Shown here piece by piece: positions 24,115 to 36,323 of a DNA stretch of 64,000 nt (the stretch's first letter is position 1; every line of letters starts with the position of its first letter). Source of the stretch: Volvariella volvacea V23. Lineage: Eukaryota > Basidiomycota > Agaricomycetes > Agaricales > Pluteaceae. The stretch spans positions 1,935,428-1,999,427 of the forward strand of contig KB722736.1 in NCBI GenBank assembly GCA_000349905.1, read 5' to 3'. The translations under genes and the position numbers were made by a program. The notes beneath the pieces are model-generated. The model was not told where the DNA came from. It did not search any database and saw only the letters and a program-made list of their open reading frames with translations.

Positions 24115-26221
24115 CTATACAGACCTGATGATAGGACGGAATGTCAGTGAGTTCCAGTTGCCTTGTCACTAACCTCAACTCAGGGCATTCATACACGCCC
24201 ACGCACTCGTGTTCGTCTAGTGCAACTGAAAAGTCCATGAGCCGTAAACCGTGCTCCGATCGTACGACGTTGGCGGACAAAAGTCCTTGTGCACAATCCC
24301 AGCACGGTGAATCTCCAGAGCAAACTTCAGTAGCTCAACTCTGTTCCGTTCTGTTGAGAAAAATGTGTTGCGTCGTCGTGTATCGGATCGTCGTGTACCT
24401 TTCCTCAAGCGGCAAGTTTTTCAATTCTGCATGATCTCCCAATCCGTGGCCGTAATCACTGAGAAGCAGTACCGAATAGACAAGACCACCAGACACACCC
24501 GCAAAGTAGCCGTAATAACGGGGGATAACGGCATCATACAAGCGGCGCAGCGAACCGTACACCCTTGCCTCTTCGCCAAGCTGGTCTTCACGCTGGGCTG
24601 CAGCAAACTTGACCACCATAGTGCCACAACAATTCCCTTCGGCATATGCATTGCACCGGAACACTTTTCCATATGTTCCAGCTCCTATGAAGCTCAGATC
24701 GTAGAGATGCATCTCTCTAGCTTCTGCAGGGGATACAGGCAATTCATCCAGTCGCATCATTGATATACCAATGATATCCCCTTCGCCAGCCGTTGTGTGT
24801 AATACTACCTGCGGGAGGTCCGTCAATTGCACGCACATTTGAATCTCGAAGATAGCAAACCTTAGATATATGCATAGGTGGCGGAGAGACCGTATCTAGT
24901 GACGGTACCATAGGCGGATGAGGGGCCTCCACCTTCTTGACTGGGGGGTCGCAGATCTGTGCCTTAATTGTTTGAAATATAGGGGGGCTCTCTCGTGATG
25001 TGAGCAACATGTAGCAGATGAGAGAGAAAATAGATTGAGGTGGAGGTGAATTCGTAGGAATTTCGTCCGATATGGTCACATAGGGGCGGTTCTTTGCGTA
25101 TTCAAGGCGCAGGATTCGAATATATTCCAAGGAGTGGATGAAGCCCCATTGGAGCTTATTCTTGGCCATATGCACGGAAAGCTATATGGAAAGGGAGTGA
25201 GTGATACAACGTCCTATATTGTACAAGATTTAACGTGCCTTGAACAGAATAGCTCGGAACCCAGTCTCATACTGCTGAATTTCAAGGGGACCGCATAACT
25301 TGTCGACAACACTATCGGTGCAATATGTCCGATAAACAGACAGCTGTTCATTTTCTCCTGCCATACCACCAGCCTCAGAAACCTGGCCGCTGTCCTCCCA
25401 ATTTTGCACATCCCAATCCACCTTGGAATCATCCAGGACGAGCGCTTTATAACTGAACGATATGCCAACCGCCCTGACGCAATGAATACAAGTACTCAGC
25501 ACAGACTCTGTTATATCCCAAATGCACTGTTTATTGTCCTGGGCGCTGGTAGGCGAAAATGTCCCTGCACGGGCATATAGTTTGACATCGGGGAGAGACG
25601 ATCGGTTGGTGATGGTCAGGGAAGGTATAACCCGGTCAAGTAGATCCCTTGTCATGCACTGAGCCATTTCTGGGAATTTGACCAAGTGGAAAGGCGCCTG
25701 CTCTGGCGTAAGGCCCAAGAATGTGGTTTTGTAAAATGGCGCTAGTGGGCTCGTGTATTTAACACGTGAAGTGTCTGTTGCAGGTATAGTCGTTAAATTT
25801 AGGAATTCTTCGAGTTTATCCGGAGGTATCTCTTTGCCCTTAGTTAGACTAGAGTTCTATACGCAGAAGAGAGAACCATCCAGCCATACTGCTTGGGATT
25901 TCCGCCAAAATGTAGAGACAATCTTTCGAGCTGCATACACGAAGCAGACCAGAATCCTCGACCGTGGAATTTAAATCCAGACAGTTCGAGGTTACCAACA
26001 ACGGAAAAGACGCTCTTTGGAGGGTCCAACGGGATCTTAGTCTTGTAGAGGGTAAGTTCTTCACTGACATCCTCAAAAGAGCGGCAATGTGACTTGAACT
26101 CCCAAATTTGCTTGCGCGATGCTAAAATCGGAGTCTCTGGTGAAGCGCTTATGGGAAGGAGGCCGCCAGTGGGTCTGAGTTCACGATGGATGAGGCACCA
26201 TATATTCGTGCTCGTAGTCAT
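24115..26221 (-). CDS. Crinkler-type N-terminal domain protein with kinase-like C-terminal domain
   Basis: The N-terminus (MTTSTNIWCLIHRE ... KQIWEFKSHCRSFEDV ... EELTLYKTKIPLDPPKSV) fits the ubiquitin-like header of fungal Crinkler proteins: WCLI, a conserved Lys/Phe-x-Asp-Val block, and LTLYK.xIPLD. A middle region of about 300 residues (PFHLVKFPEMAQCMTRDLL; VDKLCGPLEIQQYETGFRA; LEYIRILRLEYAKNRPYVT) is unrecognised. The C-terminus is a protein-kinase-like fold: IGAGTYGKVFRCNAYAEG (Gly loop), MVVKFAAA (Lys), GIVHKDFCPPNVVRSE (HKD in place of HRD), LRLMDFSVALDEHECVG (DFS in place of DFG) and ECPELR. The HKD/DFS version is common in Agaricomycete kinase-like proteins. The stop is TAG 24115 if the last intron is as modelled, otherwise 24041. 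Exon borders near 25.8-26.0 kb are uncertain. Confidence 0.65.
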
Positions 26222-26698
26222 GGTTGACGCCTGCAGGAGTGATTATAGGGGCTAATACTTGAAACCCAGAAACAGGAGGCAAGTGAAAGTCCAACTAAAT
26301 ATCCACTTGATGTCGAAATAAATTATACAAAAGGTACTAGTAGTACAATGTGCACTTGTATCGCGTCCGTAGTATCCAAAATTCTATATCTAATCTACCC
26401 ATCCAACGATAACACCCTGCCAGCTCTACTAATTGTTATGGGCTAGGTCAAAAAGTTTCTAGCCCAATCTTCTGTGCGTGGAACTTTGCTGTGGATTTGT
26501 TATCGTGCACCGTAGGCCCCTGTTGTCAATGGACAAGCGGACAGGAGGGACACCAGGATCAGCAAGTGGTGCACAAAAAAATAGAAAGAGAGACGAGTAT
26601 CAGCAAACGGCGTCCTAGGAATCCAGAAAAAGAACCACAGAGAAAATGACCAAGCCCAAATATGCAATGAGCAAGGAGCATGAGTCATCCCATCCGAC
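26222..26698. other. Intergenic, no gene seen
   Basis: A minus-strand ORF (26500-26688) is hydrophobic but matches nothing I know and lacks context. The stretch probably holds the promoter of the Crinkler-like gene and the 3' UTR of the DUF6534 gene. Confidence 0.45.
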
Positions 26699-28576
26699 TC
26701 ATACTCCTGCCGCTTGAAATCTTACCGCACAGGCGAACTCGCCTAGCACCAGACCCCAAGCGACGCGCGATGCGGCGCATACACTCGCATGAACAAGGCA
26801 AGGAACAAAATTGGAGCTCTTACGGACCCAAGTAACGCTATGCTGATGCTTACCGCCGGTGCCGGCGGGAATATGTACATGAGCAGTGATAGGCGGGTTG
26901 ATGGCTACCATGTCGGGGTTGAGGTGACGATGGTGACCTTGGCTGCCGACGGTAACGTCGAGCACGTCAGAGCCAGATCCGGGGGATATATTGCTGAAGC
27001 TGGTTTCTTGGATCTTGGTCATTTCGATGGTAATTGGATGGGGCTGTCGTAGTCGAGTATTTCATCGAGTTGGAGATAATTAGATTGCAGGACAAGGAGG
27101 AGGAAAAGGGCGTAATTGGACAAATTGGGTCAGTGATTGGGATTAACCATATAGGAAGTGAAAGGACACTCACCCGTGATGCATCACGATGATTTCGATG
27201 ATGGATCCCAGACGCAGAAGCAAACGAGTTTATGTCGATGAAACTCGGTCCTCGGTTGATCAAGGCCGCCCGTGCGTTTAGGCTATTTCGAAAACCCCAA
27301 TCGCACGAAAATCAGGGTGGATAAGTTGTTATCACGATCAAGAAAATCTCGGACGTACGTGGCCAACAACGAGTTTGAGAATACTGATTGAGTTTGCGTC
27401 AGGTAGAGTGTGCGAGGCCTGGATGTGATTGGCACTCACGACGGGAAATCAGGATAAACACCATTAACCATGCCCAGTTTTCCATAGTGACGAACTAGCC
27501 CAGCATGTGCATTGATGCCATGAAGTATGCGAACAGGACAGAGGTAGCAATGGATACGTACGAAAATGAGCATGGTCACAGTAGCAATACTGAGAAAGAG
27601 GGTGTAAGCAATGACGTAGTTGCGGAAATGCATTGACACTAAACCTGGTGAGGAGCCCGGTTTCTATGATTAGAAGCAATGGACGTGAATAAATCGACCA
27701 TTTAAGCGACAAGGAACCCACGAATAGTCCAAGCAATCATCTGATCAACTAATTTCTGAGTACTGGAAAGCGGTTTTAGTCATACCAAGCGTAACAATGC
27801 TCGGAAAACCTACTGGTGAAATCCTTTCCCTCTATGCTGGAACAAGTAGAAACACTGAGCACCAGTAATAATCACGTCTAATGCAGCCGATAGTGACAGC
27901 GAAGTCAGCAGTATCCAGTGCCATCTCCTCTTAAATTCCACGATGACTGGGGTGATTACCATTGTCACTCCAACACCGACGAGGCTTAGGAGTTTGAGGA
28001 AAGATAGCATGTAGCATAGAATGGATATTTTGATCTGGTCCGCCAGGCGTGATAGACGGTAGGCAAAGAAACTCTGTCGAGGAACGGCGTGTGGGGAGCA
28101 ATGAGGCACAGGTGGAATAGAGGAGCGTTTTCGTACCTGAACCGCAGGACCGATGATCCCTGACAGGATCACTGCGGCACTTAGACTCGGAGGGATAGTG
28201 CGGACGTCGTTCGGAAGCCCGAAGTTCGTGATGGTGTGCGTGTAGATCGTGTGGCCTACGAGCATACCATGTGCGCACTCGAGTATCCTGGCTCGCGCAG
28301 AGAATGAATATGTGTCGGGGAAGCTCAGTAAGTGTGGACATTAGCTGGAATGGAACCAACCATATCCCGGCCACCTATGATGATACGACAGTAAGTGTCT
28401 AGAAAGGGACGGGTAAGGGTACCCACAAATGCCTTGAGTTTATTGGAGTCTTTAGGGAAATTTTGATAGTATGTATACACTTGTGCCGTGCATACACCAA
28501 AGAGAAATGCTGCCAATATCGATCCCACCTCCAGCAACCCTAGAGTGGAATCAAAGCTTTTTTCTCCTTCTATCAT
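26699..28576 (-). CDS. DUF6534-type multi-pass membrane protein
   Basis: The start at ATG 28576 (MIEGEKSFDSTLGLLEVG) matches the usual short N-terminus of this basidiomycete family. Then ILAAFLFGVCTAQVYTYYQ and FPKDSNKLKAF; VAGIWLVPFQLMSTLTELPR; GMLVGHTIYTHTITNFG; SLSAAVILSGIIGPAVQ; QSFFAYRLSRLADQIKI; LKLLSLVGVGVTMVI; WHWILLTSLSLSAALDVII; and the typical SLNARAALINRG after the last membrane segment. A GTGAGT...ACAG intron joins DASR to PHPITIEMTKIQETSFS. The tail is probably cytosolic and ends at 26699. About six or seven hydrophobic segments are expected. The DUF6534 name comes from remembered motifs (TLGxLLxG, YYxxFPKD, LNAR). No biochemical role is known. Exon borders between 27.3 and 27.8 kb are approximate. 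Confidence 0.72.
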
Positions 28577-29055
28577 ACAACTTTTCGTCGTCAATGTCGT
28601 TAGAGGTGGGTGAAGCCAGTCAAGTGAAGGGAGGTTAGCGATCCTGCTGTCGATCGCATTATGTCCGTGTAGAAATAACCTTGAAATAATGGCCAAGTCA
28701 TGACCCTGAGTGACGCCTAAGGCCGCCTTGGAGGCGGTCCACCTGCGTCGGCAGACCTGCTGGGTTCGACGGATACGGAGAACACATATAAGAAGCTGTT
28801 CCGATGAGGCCTACGGGAACCTGCTGGAGGAAAACGTGGGTGCCTGCAGGTGACTAAGGCCTCGTCGCGTTGGACGGGAATCAAATAGAATTGCATAACA
28901 TCGTGTATATCGACAAAGCAAACGAGAGCAGAGTACAAGCGACAGACATCAGATCGTGAGTAGACGCACAGCGATAAGGGGATAATGTATCATCTAGTGG
29001 ATGTGGACATGCTTTCCAAGCTGGACCGAGAACTTGGGCTTCCACCCATTGAAGG
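28577..29055. other. Intergenic, no gene seen
   Basis: Upstream region of the DUF6534 gene. It contains a short GC-rich inverted motif (GCCTAAGGCCGCCTTGGAGGC, about 28716-28736). ORFs here are not recognisable. Confidence 0.4.
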
Positions 29056-29347
29056 TTACATAGAGGAACCTGGAGCTGGATGTCAGCAGCCGAGCGGGTA
29101 CGGGATTGATATGCTTACCCTGGGATGAGAGTTCGTCGTCTGGATTGGTCTAAAAATGGCATGTTAGTATACCAACCTCCGGCGCCAAACAGCCCAAAAT
29201 AGCGCACAGGTGATCTTGGGTCCGGAAATGCTGCACGAAGCATGAGCGAGCAGTGACGCTGGCGCAAAAGCTGGCTTACTGGAAGGGCATGGTGTGCTTG
29301 GTCTGGCTGGTGGTGGTTGCTGCGAGGATGGCTGCAGTGCGTTCCAT
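29056..29347 (-). CDS. Possible tiny multi-exon gene (about 38 codons)
   Basis: From ATG 29347, three pieces can be spliced with strong borders (AG|GTAAGC...TTTTTAG, GG|GTAAGC...CTCCAG) to give MERTAAILAATTTSQTKH, TMPFQ, then TNPDDELSSQGSSM and a stop at 29056-29058. A different phase would read FLYVTFNGWKPKFSVQLG in the last exon. I do not recognise either reading. The strength of the two donors is the only support; it could also be an upstream exon set of a non-coding transcript. Confidence 0.2.
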
Positions 29348-29594
29348 TCTCCCTGCTTAAGGCGCGGGGCACGTGTGGGGTGTTTGCACGTGCTTGGCAC
29401 GGCGTGGCATCGGAGTCGAGGACGTCTCCGAGAGGTCTCGCGGTCTCACCCCCGAACACTCTCAAGCCAAAGTCCGTGCACGTCCCTTGGTACGACCGAC
29501 CAGTCTTGCAAGCCGTTGTGGGTAGTTCCACCGATCCTCACCGCTTTTCTATTCTCAACTCCATGTCTTCCTTCGCAGTGCACCAACTAAGTCA

Positions 29595-31153
29595 ATGGCA
29601 ACTCAGCCCAACGTCGAGCAGTCTCTCCTAGCAACCAGCCCCCAGGCATCACCGAGAGCTCCCTCCAAAGGTAGCGCATCGCCTGAGCGAGAGATCCAGA
29701 AGCAATCAGAGGATTACAGGCGATCAGTCACAATTGTCTTCTGGTACAAGGTATGGACCCGTGGTCATGACAAAGTCGAGCTTTGTCATTTTGGGCTAAT
29801 GACGGACCCGTTGTGGTGCACCGACAGGCAAATCAAGAACCCTTGCGACTCCAACAGACTGTCCCAACATTTCCCTACTTCCAACTGACCAGTTTTCCTA
29901 CTCTGACAAACAACTTGGACCTGTCGCCCTCGTCCTATCTGGACACCTACAACCCCAAGTCGTCGCAGTGGGAACAGCACACTATCGAGACCGTGCGTTT
30001 GTTATTTAGCCAGCAAAGACTGCTGTACCGCATACGCAAGAGTCTATTGGAGGGTTTATCAGAGTCCGATTGCGTGGGGCTGAGAGACGAGGTTGCTTCG
30101 CAAATTAAGCCGCCGGAACCTTCGCCTGATGAGTTGTCATCGTCGAAAGCCGGCTCTAAGCGGCCAGCAGACGAGGTGTTGGAGTCTTCTCCCCCACTTA
30201 AGATTGTCGTGACAGATGCCCTCCACGAAGTCAGATCCGCACCCCTTCACACCTCCAACTCATCACCTCTCGATGAGCTAGCCTCCCAAACTCCCAGTGT
30301 CAGCGGCACAGCCGCCCCTGAGGCACCAACGATCAGCAATCCGCCACCCCCGCTCACCACGAACCCTGCAAACCCTCCGTCTGGCCCACAACAACCTATC
30401 CCGCCAATCCCCCCTCCAGCTGCCGGATTTGCCTATAGGTCGCCCATCCTCTACCCTCCTAATGATACTCAACCCTTCCTTCAGCCCCCTCCGCCGTTAC
30501 CAGGGATGCAGTTTCACCATACACCGGTCAAACGGTGGCCGAACGACTACACTGTTGCTGAAATCTCGGCGGGTTTCAGAGAAATGGACGTACTGTCTGC
30601 ATCGACTCCCTCTGGTGGATCAGGCATGACCCAACGCACTGCATTCGAACGCGTATTCGGCAGTCGATACGTGAAAAGCACCGTCTGTCGTCATCGCAGC
30701 GTCTGGAAAAAGGCATCACAAGACTTGAAAGATCAATTCGAAAGGATGGGGAACGACCAGCAGGCAGCTTGGAGTGAATTCGTGAGGAGAGTGGAAGGAA
30801 GACCGCCAGTAAAGTTGGGTATGAATTTGGAAGGGACGGTATTTGCTGGTATTGCACCTGGTGGTCCATCCGCTCCGCCGCCACCGCCACCGGTACAACC
30901 CCAATCGGTGCAGCCTCCTCAGTCGGCTGCTCCACCAGCGGCAGTACCTGCTTCTGTGGCTTCAAGTGCGGCACACGAACCGCAATCATTGACACAAATG
31001 CAGAAAGACTTGCCCAATGAAGCTTTCAGAACAAACGGTGCCTCCGGCGCGGCATCAGCTGGTTCGTATCCGTGTTGTTATTCATCCATGCTAGCTCTCA
31101 TTGTCCCGTTCTTAGCTGTTTACGATCCGGCACTAGCAACCCAAGTTGCTTGA
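29595..31153 (+). CDS. Uncharacterised Pro-rich protein with conserved C-terminal domain
   Basis: Exon 1 (MATQPNVEQSLL ... EDYRRSVTIVFWYK) is followed by an intron of about 77 nt, and the second exon begins ANQEPLRLQQTVPTFPYFQL. A helical block (ETVRLLFSQQRLLYRIRKSL) precedes a Pro/Ser-rich linker. The ordered C-terminal domain reads RWPNDYTVAEISAGFREMD ... QRTAFERVFGSRYVKSTV then CRHRSVWKKA ... WSEFVRRVEGR, with conserved aromatic, Cys/His and basic residues suggesting a nucleic-acid or protein-binding domain of basidiomycete type. After a Pro/Ala-rich stretch, a frame-preserving intron of about 50 nt (31062 to about 31111) probably joins ASA to AVYDPALATQVA and the TGA at 31151-31153. I do not know a function. 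Confidence 0.7.
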
Positions 31154-31367
31154 CGTATCCCCCATCGATATCCTTCTGTCCTCTCGACCGTTTGGACTCT
31201 TGTGAATCTATGTTTACTCTTATTTCAGGTTGTACATCACATCGCTTATTGCTTGTCGTCTTGCTTTGGATCTGTCGTGGGTAGCACTTGATGATAGTTT
31301 AATTTATATATACATTAAAAATTATTGGAGGGCTCCGCCTAGTTCTCCACCTTTGTGTGCGTTGATG

Positions 31368-33678
31368 TTACGCTACGCGCCGAACTCGCAAGGGGACACG
31401 GGCTCCAGTCCCTCCTGCAATCTTTGGACGAGGCAGGATTGAGCGGTGTCTAATGACCTTGGTTAATGGGCCATTGGGCAGTTCGAAGGCATAATTGCGA
31501 ATCATCGTAGCTAGCACGGCCTATTCAAGTTCAAATCTCATCAGCAAGTGTCCCGATTGATGTTAAGGAACGAATAAAGTCACACCGACCTTGAACTCGG
31601 TAAGGGCAATACCTCTTCCAAGACAAATCCTCGGTCCATCCGAGAACGTCAATATATGCTTATGCCCCTGTATCTCCTTCGCTTTCAAATCTCCCCATCC
31701 GTTCGTATCCGCCTCCAACCATCTCTCAGGCCTAAACTCTTGCGCATCTGGGCCCCAGAACTCTGTGGATCTATTGATGTAATGTATCGGCGCCGTGACT
31801 GTGGTTCCTTTGGGGATCGGAAGGCTATTCAAAGTCTCGCCCGTTGCAGTGATTATGGGAGTGCTGAATGGGATGACGTCGTCATCTGCTGCCTGATGGA
31901 GGTGAGAGAGAAAGTTAAAATAGGTTTTGGAGGAGGTAGAATGGTTACGTACTACGCGGTTTATATCTTGGACTGGCGAGTGGAGGCGCAGTACTTCGTG
32001 CACGACTGCGTCTAGGTATGGGAATCCGGAGGTAAGTTGGTCCCAGGTAAGGTCGGGGGTTGCGAGGGAGGGGAGCTCTTCCCGGAGGCGTTGTTGCTTT
32101 TCAGGGTACCGGCAGAGCTCGATTAATGCCCACTATTACGGCAACTTAGAGGCACATAATTGAAACTGGGAAACAACGCACGGTGAGGGAGACTATGAAG
32201 GATTAGCAGCGAAGACGCAATCAGGTGGGTAGGAGCTTACTCGAAGTTGTCTCGTAGCCAGCAAGGAGCAAGATGTTCTGGAATATAGGTCAGCCAAAAC
32301 TTCTTGGCTGGTAGACAGTAACTCACCATCTGGTACCGTTAGCCAGCCAGTCAATTATTCGGGCGGGGAGCACTTACCTGGGCCAGAATCTCGTCCTGTG
32401 ACATCCCCGAGTTTTCTGCTTTAACTATGGACGAGCAAGTTAATCACATACTCAGGAGGATCCATTCACACTCACTCAGCATTCCAATGATCGATTTTTC
32501 CTCTGCCCTCTCACTTCCAACTTCAACTCCCTCCTTCTCCTTCTCGATTTTTGTTCTCGACAACAGCTCGTTTGCAATGATAGACATCGTCTTCTTCCAT
32601 CTTGTTACCATTTTGTTCCTCTCTGTTGGGAGGTTGAGTAGGAATGGCATGATAGGACCCAGCAGCGAAATGACATGGGACAGGGAACTTGATTCGCTCC
32701 CGAAAGAGTCGAAAACATCCAAGACGGGTGATCTCTCTCCTTCGAGGGATTTGAAGTCGTGGCCGAAACCTGCAATACCGATTGAATCTAATCTGTCATT
32801 AAACGCGCACATAAGGATGTCTCGATTAAAGAATGGGGGTTGAATCCCACATACGATATATGGTTCATCCTACGTGAATGAAAGTGTTATGACCCAACAT
32901 ATTGTTCATGATGTGGAATGCACTGACCATGTCTGCACTTCGATTAGTGCATTAGGTTCCGAGTCCAATATATTATCCCAAACCGCTTTTGCCTATACAG
33001 TCCCGTTAGGAAATCGTCTGGTTGACATAGCATATACAAACCATACCTTATAAGCCGAATCGTAAAAGACAGATGTCAACCGGCGGATAGCGGCATTGCT
33101 GAAAGCCGGTGTCAAAGCTTTTCTCTGCCTGAAGTCACCCAAAATAACCGTGTCAATCCTCTACTTAGAATAACTTTTAAGGTACGAACCTCTTATGACT
33201 ATCTCCTTCTGCCCATAGCAATCCTCGGCCAAACTACCCATTCCACAAAACCATGAAACACGGATCTACACAATTGATACTATTCACTTACCAAATTTTC
33301 AATGAACGTTCTCGCCAGTTTAGTTTGCACATATCCATACGTCTCCCTCGAAAAGAAATGTGCAGTAGCCTTAGCGTCGCATATCACTATCTTGCTCGAC
33401 CCAAACGCCCCCGGAACACTAAAAGCTGGTCCATATTTCTGGACCCATTCTTCATATATCTCCGTAGGATTCTCGGACTCTAATAAATACTTGGACGCCC
33501 CAAATACGAAACTCTGGCTTGGCGGTCCTTGAAGAACTGGCAGAGATGTCGCATTTCCTGTCATTTTGCGCCATAAAGTAGGCAGGAATTTGTAGAGGGC
33601 AACCGCGAGAGTTGCTAAAACCACAAAGTCGAATGATCCAAGTGCTTGGACTGAATTGTCAGCTCCAGAGCCTGCCAT
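31368..33678 (-). CDS. Cytochrome P450 monooxygenase, tandem copy A
   Basis: An N-terminal membrane anchor (FDFVVLATLAVALYKFLPTL) and Pro-rich hinge (LPVLQGPPS), followed by YGPAFSVPGAFGSSKIVICD, WAEGDSHKRQRKALTPAFSN (helix C region), SIGIAGFGHDFKSLEG, I-helix LLLAGYETTS, K-helix ExxR in VHEVLRLHSPV, FRPERWLEAD, and the heme-binding loop FSDGPRICLGRGIALTEFK with the Cys ligand. The last exon reads AVLATMIRNYAFELPNG ... VPLRVRRVA, TAA at 31368. The reading stays open across about a dozen short introns, so the gene looks intact. It is an ER-bound, CPR-dependent oxygenase of unknown substrate. It is about 65-75 percent identical by eye to the gene at 34021-36323. The CYP family number cannot be given safely. 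Confidence 0.88.
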
Positions 33679-34020
33679 GTCACGATAATACCGCCAGGTG
33701 TCGATGGAGTGCGAATGGAGAAAGGTTGCGGTGTTGGTCTGCGCCTACGCGGTGCTATATATACCAATCCGCATATACTTTCCCAAGATGTTTGCATTTC
33801 CAAAGGTGTGATTGTTCCCATTATGAGAGGCTACGTGAAGAAAGGGGTTATGGGTAGCGGAGGCCGAAACAGGAAATCAGGGTGACTGATTATTGCTATT
33901 TCATAATGAGTATCACCAAATCCGGAGGAAGTAGTTAGCATTGCGCTGTACAACTATGTTAAAGCAAGTAATATGGAATACATGTAAAACCATGGGCTAC
34001 TCCCTTGTACATGTATTATG
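33679..34020. other. Spacer between tandem P450 genes
   Basis: About 340 bp holding the promoter of copy A and the 3' UTR of copy B. No other feature is seen. Confidence 0.5.
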
Positions 34021-36323
34021 TTACACGTCGAATCCTCAGAGGTACACGAGCTCCAGCCTCTCCTGCAACCTTTGGCCGGGGCAAAATTGAAAGATGCCTC
34101 GTAATCTTGGTTGACGGGCCGTTGGGGAATTCGAAGGCGTAATTACGGATAAGGGTAGCTAGCACGGCCTAATGGGGTCCAATGAGCGCATGTTTCGAAT
34201 GAAGGAAACAGAATTCGCGTACTTTGAATTCAGTGAGAGCAATACCCCTACCAAGACAAATCCTCGGCCCATCAGAGAAGGTCAATAGGTGTCGGTGTCC
34301 CTGTAATTCTTTGGCTCTCAAACCGTCCCATTCGTTCCCATCCGCATCCAACCATCTCTCAGGTCGAAACTCCTTTGCATCGGGACCCCAGAATTCCATA
34401 GCTCGATTGAGATAATGTATTGGCGACGAAATCGTCGTTCCTTTTGGGATCGGAAGACTAGTTAACGTCTCGCCCGTGGCGGTGGTTATGGGAGTGCTTA
34501 ATGGGATAACGTCGTCTTCAGCTGCCTGGTAGATAAAAGAAGGGATCAGCATGACTCAATGAGAACGGAAATGAAGATGGCTGACTGTACGAGATATCTC
34601 TCTGACTGGGGGATGAAGCCGCAGTACCTCATGCACGACTGCATCCAGGTATGGTAGTCCAGAAGTGAGTTGATCCCAAGTGGGATCTGGACTTGAGAGA
34701 GAGGGGAGTTCTTCGCGGAGCCGCTGCTGTTTCTCGAGATTTTGAGAGAGCTCGATAAGCGCCCACTGTAATTGCAACTCAGTCATTTAGAAACGCGCTT
34801 CAAGATTGACTCACAGTAAGACTGACTAAGGAAAGACAGCATGTGAGGATATAAAATATTCAGATAGGTAAGAACCTACTTGAAGTTGTTTCATAACCAG
34901 CGAAGAGCAAGATATTCTAAGATATGGATCAATCGAAATCTCATAGCTGAAGAGCAATGTGAGCCTACCATCTGGTATTATCAGCCAACTATTCGAGTAC
35001 CCACACTAGAGGACTTACCTGAGCCAAAATCTCCTCTTGTGACATCCCTGAATTTTCTGCTTTGACTGAAGACGACTCAGTCGACATAGGTATTTATAAC
35101 CATTCATCTACACTTACTTAACATCCCAATAATGGATTTCTCCTCCGCTAACTCACTTCCAGCTGCAATGCCCTCTTTCTCCTTCTCCAACTTTGTTTTC
35201 ACCAACAGATCGTTAGCGATGTTCGACATCGTCTTCCTCCACCTCGCCACCGCCTTGTTCCTTTCAGTCGGGAGATACAGCAAGAACGGCATGATGGGGA
35301 CGAACACCGAGAAGATGGGTGTCACGGTGCTGGATGCGCTCCCAAAGGAGTCGAAGACATCCAAGACAGATGATTTCTTTCCTTCAAGAGTTTTGAAGTC
35401 GTGGCCGAAACCTGCTATGCCGATGGAATCTAGTCTGGCAACGAGCAGAGACGTGAGATCTCCCCAACCCAAGAAGGATAATGAGGTACACCTACGAGAC
35501 GTGGTTCATCCTATATGCGCGAAGACGTCAAATTCAATAATTGGTGCATAATGTAGGCCATACTAACCAAGTCTGCACCTCAATAATTGCATTCTCATCC
35601 GAATCCAATATATTATCCCAGGCTGCCTTGACCTGTTTAAGCTTCGTTAGAAAAATATTTTGAAATATAGGATACAACGCTATACCTTGTAAGCTGAATC
35701 GTAAAAGACAGACGTCAGCCGCCGGATAGCAGCATTGCTAAAGGCCGGAGTCAGGGCTTTTCGTTGTCTGGAGATGTTCCATGTCAATCTAGCACAGAAC
35801 TAATGCACAGAAGTACCAATACAAACCTCTTGTGACTATCCCCCTCCGCCCACAATAACCCCTTACCAAACTACCAAACACGAGAATTTACATCATAAAC
35901 CAAGACCCTCCCCACAACTAACGCTTGTTCACTCACCAAAATCTCAATAAACTTTCTCGACACCTTCGTCTGCACATACACATACGTTTCCTTCGAGTGA
36001 TAATGCGCAGTAGCCTTGGGATCGCATATCACAATCCTGCCCAACCCAAACGCTCCAGGAATTCTAAACACAGGTCCATACTTTTGCGCCCAGCCTTCGT
36101 ATATATCCGTAGCATTTTCAGCTTGGAGTAGAAGCTTAGACATCCCAAAGAAGTAGCTCTCGCTCGGTGGTCCTTGGATGACAGGCAAGGATAAGGAGTT
36201 TCTGGTCAACTTGCGCCACAAGGCAGGTAAGAGTTTGTAGAAGACAACTGCTAGAGTTGCTACAATAGCGATGTCGAAGGATCCAAGTGCATAAACCGGA
36301 TTATTTGCTCCAAAGCTTGCCAT
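34021..36323 (-). CDS. Cytochrome P450 monooxygenase, tandem copy B
   Basis: Same architecture and intron positions as copy A: MASFGANNPVYALGSFDIAI, anchor IVATLAVVFYKLLPALW, LPVIQGPPSES, YGPVFRIPGAFGLGRIVICD, IGIAGFGHDFKTLEG, I-helix LLFAGYETTS, VHEVLRLHPPVREISRTV (ExxR), FRPERWLDAD, heme loop FSDGPRICLGRGIALTEFK, and a last exon AVLATLIRNYAFEFPNG ... VPLRIRRVT with a TAA at 34021-34023. The start at 36323 is the first ATG before the anchor and aligns with copy A. The gene appears intact. The two genes differ mostly in the N-terminal third and the loop before the I-helix, where substrate choice is often set. Shared substrates or co-regulation are inference. Confidence 0.88.

Noticed and set aside
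26789..27052. Plus-strand ORF with plausible composition
   Set aside because: It is exactly antisense to the C-terminal exon of the DUF6534 gene, which is joined by a good intron and reads ITIEMTKIQETSFS.
28716..28736. GC-rich inverted repeat near the DUF6534 gene
   Set aside because: Short and single; no terminator or mobile-element meaning can be supported in a fungal genome.
29115..29531. 138-codon minus-strand ORF
   Set aside because: It reads through two strong splice donors and has no recognisable content.
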